Assembly (NCBI RefSeq): GCF_029851875.1
Contig: NZ_JARKVC010000004.1
Span: 1-41,472, forward strand
From: Actinomyces sp.
GTDB lineage: Bacteria > Actinomycetota > Actinomycetes > Actinomycetales > Actinomycetaceae
Direction: 5' to 3'
DNA length: 41,472 nt
Part shown: positions 37,676 to 41,472 of the stretch, piece after piece
Layout: every line of letters begins with the position of its first letter
Numbering within the stretch: the stretch's first letter is position 1
The notes under the pieces: model-generated
Databases searched by the model: none
Told to the model about the DNA's origin: nothing
The model's input: only the letters and a program-made list of their open reading frames with translations
Made by a program: the position numbers and the translations under genes

Positions 37676-39583
37676 ATGAGCAATGAGGCCTACCAGGGCA
37701 CCATCCGCCTGACGGTCGCCCAGGCGACCATCCGCTTCCTGTCCAACCAGTACTCCGAGCGCGACGGCGTCGAGCACCGCCTCATCGAGGGCGCCTTCGG
37801 GATCTTCGGGCACGGCAACGTCGCGGGCATCGGCCAGGCGCTGCTGCAGAACGAGATCGCCCCGGTCGAGGGCGAGAACCCGATGCCCTACATCATGCCG
37901 CGCAACGAGCAGGGCGCGGTCCACGCCGCGGCGGCCTTCGCCAAGGTGCGCAACCGCCTGTCGACCTACATGGTCACGGCCTCCATCGGCCCGGGCTCGC
38001 TCAACATGGTCACCGGCGCCGCCCTGGCCACCACCAACCGCGTGCCGGTCCTCATCTTCCCCTCCGACCAGTTCGCCACCCGCGTGCCTGACCCGGTGCT
38101 CCAGCAGCTGGAGGACCCCACCACGCTGGACCTGACCGTCAACGACGCCTTCCGCCCGGTCTCCCGCTTCTTCGACCGCATCAACCGTCCCGAGCAGCTT
38201 ATTCCCTCGCTGCTGGCCGCCATGCGTGTGCTGACCGACCCCGCTGAGACCGGCGCCGTCGTCATCGCCATGCCGCAGGACGTCCAGGCCGAGGCCTTCG
38301 ACTGGCCGGTCGAGCTCTTCCGCAAGCGCGTGTGGCACGTGCGTCGTCCCCTCGCTGAGCCCGCTGCCCTGGCGCGTGCGGTGGCCAAGATCAAGGCCGC
38401 CAAGCGCCCGATGATCATCTCCGGCGGCGGCACGATCTACTCCGAGGCCTGCGAGGAGCTGCGTTCCCTCGCCACGGCGACCGGGATCCCGGTGGCTGAC
38501 ACCCAGGCCGGCAAGGGTGCCATCAACTTCGACCACCCCTGCGCCATCGGTGGCGTGGGCTCGACCGGAGGCGACTCCGGTAACCACATCGCCGACAAGG
38601 CTGACCTGGTCATCGGTATCGGTACGCGCTACTCCGACTTCACCACCGCCTCCAAGACGCAGTTCAAGGACCCGGGCGTGGAGTTCGTCAACATCAACGT
38701 CACGCCCTTCGACGCCGCCAAGCAGAGCGCGGAGATGGTCGTGGCTGACGCCCGCGAGGCCCTGGTCGCCCTGACCCAGGCCCTTGAGGGCTACCACGTC
38801 GACGAGGCCTACACCGCTGAGATCGCTCGCGAGCGCGAGTCCTGGCTGGCACGCACCTCGGAGTGCTACCACCTGGGCCACGGCCCGCTGCCGGCTCAGA
38901 CCGAGGTCTTTGGCGCGCTCAACGAGATGCTCGGCGACGAGGACATCGTCATCAACGCCGCCGGGTCCATGCCTGGCGACCTGCAGGCCCTGTGGCAGGC
39001 TCGCACCCCGGTGCAGTACCACGTGGAGTACGCCTTCTCCTGCATGGGCTACGAGATCCCGGCCGGCCTGGGCTGCAAGCTGGCTCGCCCCGAGTCCGAG
39101 GTCGTGGCGATCGTGGGTGACGGCACCTACCAGATGCTCCCCATGGAGCTGGCCACCGTGGTCCAGGAGAACGTCAAGGTCATCTACGTCCTGCTGCAGA
39201 ACTACGGCTTCGCCTCCATCGGCGCCCTGTCGGAGTCGCGCGGCTCCCAGCGCTTCGGGACCAAGTACCGCCAGCGCGGCGAGGGCACGCACCTGGCCGA
39301 CGAGCAGAGGGTCAAGGGCGTGGACATCGCCGCCAACGCCGAGTCCTGGGGGCTGAAGGTCTACCGCGTGAGCACCATCGAGGAGTTCAAGGAGGCCTAC
39401 GCCCAGGCTCACGCCGGCGAGGAGGCCGCCATGATCCACATCGAGACCGACCTCTACGGTCCCAACCCGCCGGCCTCCTCCTGGTGGGACGTGGCGGTCT
39501 CCCAGGTCTCGCGCCTGGAGTCCACCCAGGAGGCCTACCAGGACTACCTGGAGGACAGGAAGCCTCAGCGTCACTACCTGTGA
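37676..39583 (+). CDS. iolD: 3D-(3,5/4)-trihydroxycyclohexane-1,2-dione hydrolase
   Basis: IolD hydrolyses the cyclic dione to 5-deoxy-glucuronate, opening the inositol ring; it uses thiamine diphosphate. The 635 residues have the three-domain layout of ThDP enzymes: Pyr domain with Glu78 (RNEQGAVHAAAAFAK), central domain (about 200-380), and PP domain with the ThDP/Mg motif GDGTYQMLPMELAT and QNYGFASIG near 480-520. AGAAGAGAG lies about nine bases before the ATG. A long hairpin 90 bases downstream ends the iolC-aldolase-iolB-iolD unit. Confidence 0.97.
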   Translation: MSNEAYQGTIRLTVAQATIRFLSNQYSERDGVEHRLIEGAFGIFGHGNVAGIGQALLQNEIAPVEGENPMPYIMPRNEQGAVHAAAAFAKVRNRLSTYMVTASIGPGSLNMVTGAALATTNRVPVLIFPSDQFATRVPDPVLQQLEDPTTLDLTVNDAFRPVSRFFDRINRPEQLIPSLLAAMRVLTDPAETGAVVIAMPQDVQAEAFDWPVELFRKRVWHVRRPLAEPAALARAVAKIKAAKRPMIISGGGTIYSEACEELRSLATATGIPVADTQAGKGAINFDHPCAIGGVGSTGGDSGNHIADKADLVIGIGTRYSDFTTASKTQFKDPGVEFVNINVTPFDAAKQSAEMVVADAREALVALTQALEGYHVDEAYTAEIARERESWLARTSECYHLGHGPLPAQTEVFGALNEMLGDEDIVINAAGSMPGDLQALWQARTPVQYHVEYAFSCMGYEIPAGLGCKLARPESEVVAIVGDGTYQMLPMELATVVQENVKVIYVLLQNYGFASIGALSESRGSQRFGTKYRQRGEGTHLADEQRVKGVDIAANAESWGLKVYRVSTIEEFKEAYAQAHAGEEAAMIHIETDLYGPNPPASSWWDVAVSQVSRLESTQEAYQDYLEDRKPQRHYL

Positions 39584-39673
39584 GCCTGCTGCCCGGGCTG
39601 AGGGCATGAGGACCCTCACCCCTGGCACCTGGTACGCACACCCCTGTCCACGGCAGGAGGGTGGGTCCCGTTC

Positions 39674-39716
39674 ATGACGGCGGGGCCGCGGCTCGTCACC
39701 GCGGCCCCGCCGTCAT
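39674..39716 (+). terminator. 18-bp hairpin ending the iolC-D operon
   Basis: Arms 39674-39691 and 39699-39716 pair exactly around CTCGTCA. Confidence 0.8.
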
Positions 39717-39778
39717 GCTGCGGGTGCCGGGGCAGGTGCCTGCGAGCCGGCTGTGCGCTGGAGGAGAAATCCAGACAC

Positions 39779-39792
39779 ATTGTGCTGACAAA
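39779..39792 (+). promoter_or_regulatory. GntR-type operator before iolA
   Basis: ATTGTGCTGACAAA keeps the TTGT...GACAAA half-sites of the two other sites with a changed centre. The site ends 27 bases before TAGGGT, the same distance as operator to -10 before iolC. No recognisable -35 is visible. Confidence 0.55.
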
Positions 39793-39913
39793 ATGTGCCC
39801 ATATGGGGGTCAAAGGGGTTAGGGTGGCACCGCACATGCACGACAGGTGCTTCGACCCCGCACCACGGTGAGGAACCTAGCCCTGTCCCGTGACGACTCA
39901 GGAGTCAACGACG

Positions 39914-41407
39914 ATGAAGACGATTGCCCACTGGATCGACGGACGGTATGACGAGGGAAGCCCTGTCGGCCGTTTCGACGTCGAGAACCCCGGAACCGGT
40001 GAGGTCGAGGCCCAGCTCCTCCAGGCCTCCTCCGACGACCTGGACCGCGTGGTCGAGGTAGCCCGCAAGGCGCAGAAGGAGTGGGCCAAGGTCTCCCTGG
40101 CCAAGCGCACGGCCATCATGTTCAAGATGCGCCAGCTGGTCCTGGACCACCAGGACGAGATGGCCCGCCTGATCGTGGCCGAGCACGGCAAGAACTACTC
40201 CGACGCCGTCGGTGAGATCCAGCGCGGTCGAGAGACCCTGGACTTCGCCACGGCCATCAACCTCGCTCTCAAGGGCGAGCACTCCTTCGACATCTCCACC
40301 GGCGTGGACATCCACACCCTGCGTCAGCCGGTGGGCGTGGTCGCGGGCATCTGCCCCTTCAACTTCCCGGCCATGGTGCCGATGTGGATGCACCCCATCG
40401 CCATCGCCACCGGTAACGCCTTCATCCTCAAGCCCGCCTCCACCACCCCCTCGGCCGCTCTGCTGACCGCCGAGCTGTACAAGGAGGCCGGCCTGCCCGA
40501 CGGCGTGTTCAACGTCCTGTCCGGTAACCGCGACCTGGTTACCGACATCCTGGAGCACCCCGGCATCGACGCCATCTCCTTCGTGGGCTCGACCCCGGTG
40601 GCCCACATCGTGCAGAACACCGGTGTCACCCACGGAAAGCGCGTCCAGGCTCTGGGTGGGGCGAACAACCACGCCATCGTCATGCCCGACTCGGACCTGG
40701 ACTTCGCGGCCCAGCACATCTCCGCCGCCGCTTTCGGTGCGGCCGGTGAGCGCTGCATGGCACTGCCGGTCGTCGTCGCCGTGGGTGGCTGCGGTCCGGA
40801 CCTGGCGCAGCGTGTCAAGGCCCATGCCGAGAAGATCAAGGTCGGCTACGGCATGGACGAGGGCGTGGAGATGGGCCCGGTCATCGACGCCAAGGCCAAG
40901 AAGCGCATCATCGGCCTCATCGACGACGCGCAGGCCAAGGGCGCCGAGGTGGTCCTGGACGGGCGTGGGCTCGTCGTCGAGGGCCACGAGCACGGCCACT
41001 TCCTCGGCCCGACCATCGTGGACAACGTGCCGCTGGACTCTGAGCTGTACTCCGAGGAGGTCTTCGGGCCGGTGCTTGCCATCGTGCACGCCGACACCTA
41101 CGAGGAGGCCATCAAGCAGGTCAACTCCTCGCCCTTCGGCAACGGTGCGGCCATCTTTACTAACGACGGCGGAGTCGCCCGTCGCTTCGAGCTCGACGTG
41201 GAGGCCGGCATGGTCGGCATCAACGTCCCGATCCCGACGCCGGTGGCCTACTACTCCTTCGGCGGGTGGAAGGAGTCGCTGCTGGGCGACACCCACATCC
41301 ACGGTCCCGAGGGCGTGCGCTTCTACACCCGGGCCAAGGCCGTCACGAGCCGCTGGCCCAGCGAGAAGACCTACGCCGCCACCATGTCCTTCCAGCGCGA
41401 GGAGTAG
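39914..41407 (+). CDS. iolA: CoA-acylating methylmalonate/malonate-semialdehyde dehydrogenase
   Basis: This ALDH-superfamily enzyme (IolA/MmsA) converts malonate semialdehyde from the inositol pathway to acetyl-CoA, or methylmalonate semialdehyde to propionyl-CoA, with NAD+ and CoA. The 497 residues are full length. The cofactor region is ICPFNFPAMVPMWM near 150, FVGSTPVA near 223, and the nucleophile Cys281 lies in GAAGERCMAL. GGWKESLLGDTHIHGPEG near 450 is typical of the CoA-acylating group. I chose the ATG over a GTG eight codons earlier because AGGAG is nine bases upstream. It is a separate transcript from iolD. The cut end of the window follows. Confidence 0.95.
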   Translation: MKTIAHWIDGRYDEGSPVGRFDVENPGTGEVEAQLLQASSDDLDRVVEVARKAQKEWAKVSLAKRTAIMFKMRQLVLDHQDEMARLIVAEHGKNYSDAVGEIQRGRETLDFATAINLALKGEHSFDISTGVDIHTLRQPVGVVAGICPFNFPAMVPMWMHPIAIATGNAFILKPASTTPSAALLTAELYKEAGLPDGVFNVLSGNRDLVTDILEHPGIDAISFVGSTPVAHIVQNTGVTHGKRVQALGGANNHAIVMPDSDLDFAAQHISAAAFGAAGERCMALPVVVAVGGCGPDLAQRVKAHAEKIKVGYGMDEGVEMGPVIDAKAKKRIIGLIDDAQAKGAEVVLDGRGLVVEGHEHGHFLGPTIVDNVPLDSELYSEEVFGPVLAIVHADTYEEAIKQVNSSPFGNGAAIFTNDGGVARRFELDVEAGMVGINVPIPTPVAYYSFGGWKESLLGDTHIHGPEGVRFYTRAKAVTSRWPSEKTYAATMSFQREE

Positions 41408-41472
41408 GCGCAGGACGCAACGGTCGGTGACGAGCGCCGGCTGGTAGCGCGCAACCGGGGTGGGACCACCTG

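Larger units (their letters stand above)
39584..39913. other. Region between iolD and iolA
   Basis: Contains the iolD terminator (39674-39716), the GntR-type operator (39779-39792) and a possible -10 box TAGGGT (39820-39825) for iolA. The 23 bases GTCAAAGGGGTTAGGG and around form an A/G-rich spacer. No gene is evident. Confidence 0.5.

Noticed and set aside
37493-39628. 711-codon open frame on the minus strand, antisense to iolD
   Set aside because: Same pattern of GC-driven shadow frame opposite a certain gene.

Overview
The window is high-GC, densely coded DNA. The gene set points to an actinobacterium of the Actinomycetaceae, most likely the genus Actinomyces: a WhiB-family regulator, a guaB plus guaB3 pair, a CIRCE-controlled groES, an actinobacterial THUMP-like methyltransferase, sugar ABC importers without their own ATPase, and several genes that appear to be read from leaderless mRNAs. 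The genus is an inference from gene content. I see no rRNA, tRNA, CRISPR array, insertion sequence or phage gene.

Region 1 (1-14.9 kb) is mostly housekeeping: a small membrane protein behind a tiny Cys-containing upstream ORF, tsaD, a YbdK-type carboxylate-amine ligase, a methyltransferase, groES, whiB, guaB, a DnaQ-like exonuclease, guaB3, HPr, a GRP-family sugar transporter, RNase HI, and the ackA/pta acetate pathway. Convergent genes are separated by long perfect hairpins.

Region 2 (15.0-26.8 kb) is a beta-galactoside utilisation locus. A LacI regulator is divergent from an EbgA-type beta-galactosidase and its EbgC-like partner. A minus-strand operon carries an EamA transporter, a binding lipoprotein, two sugar permeases and an MGH/GH63-like glycosidase. 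Two near-identical operators of the form TGTAA(C/G)CGGTTGCA, 9.2 kb apart, each sit 3-4 bases after a promoter -10 box, so both transcription units probably answer to one LacI protein. A second LacI gene closes the region.

Region 3 (26.9-41.4 kb) is a carbohydrate/inositol catabolic region. One LacI-type regulator lies beside a Gfo/Idh dehydrogenase and a sugar-phosphate-isomerase-like TIM barrel; its presumed operator (core ACGCGCGT) occurs twice before these genes and once before iolG. The myo-inositol genes are iolG, a transaldolase, a GntR/UTRA regulator, iolC, a Cgl0159-type aldolase, iolB, iolD and a CoA-acylating aldehyde dehydrogenase (iolA/mmsA). A GntR-type operator with half-sites TTGT/GACAAA precedes the transaldolase, iolC and iolA. 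No clear iolE or inositol transporter lies inside the window.

The oddest non-coding structure is at 29348-29527: 21-bp direct repeats on one side and an exact 30-bp inverted copy on the other, with repeat cores spaced alternately 19 and 21 bases, just ahead of the third LacI gene.
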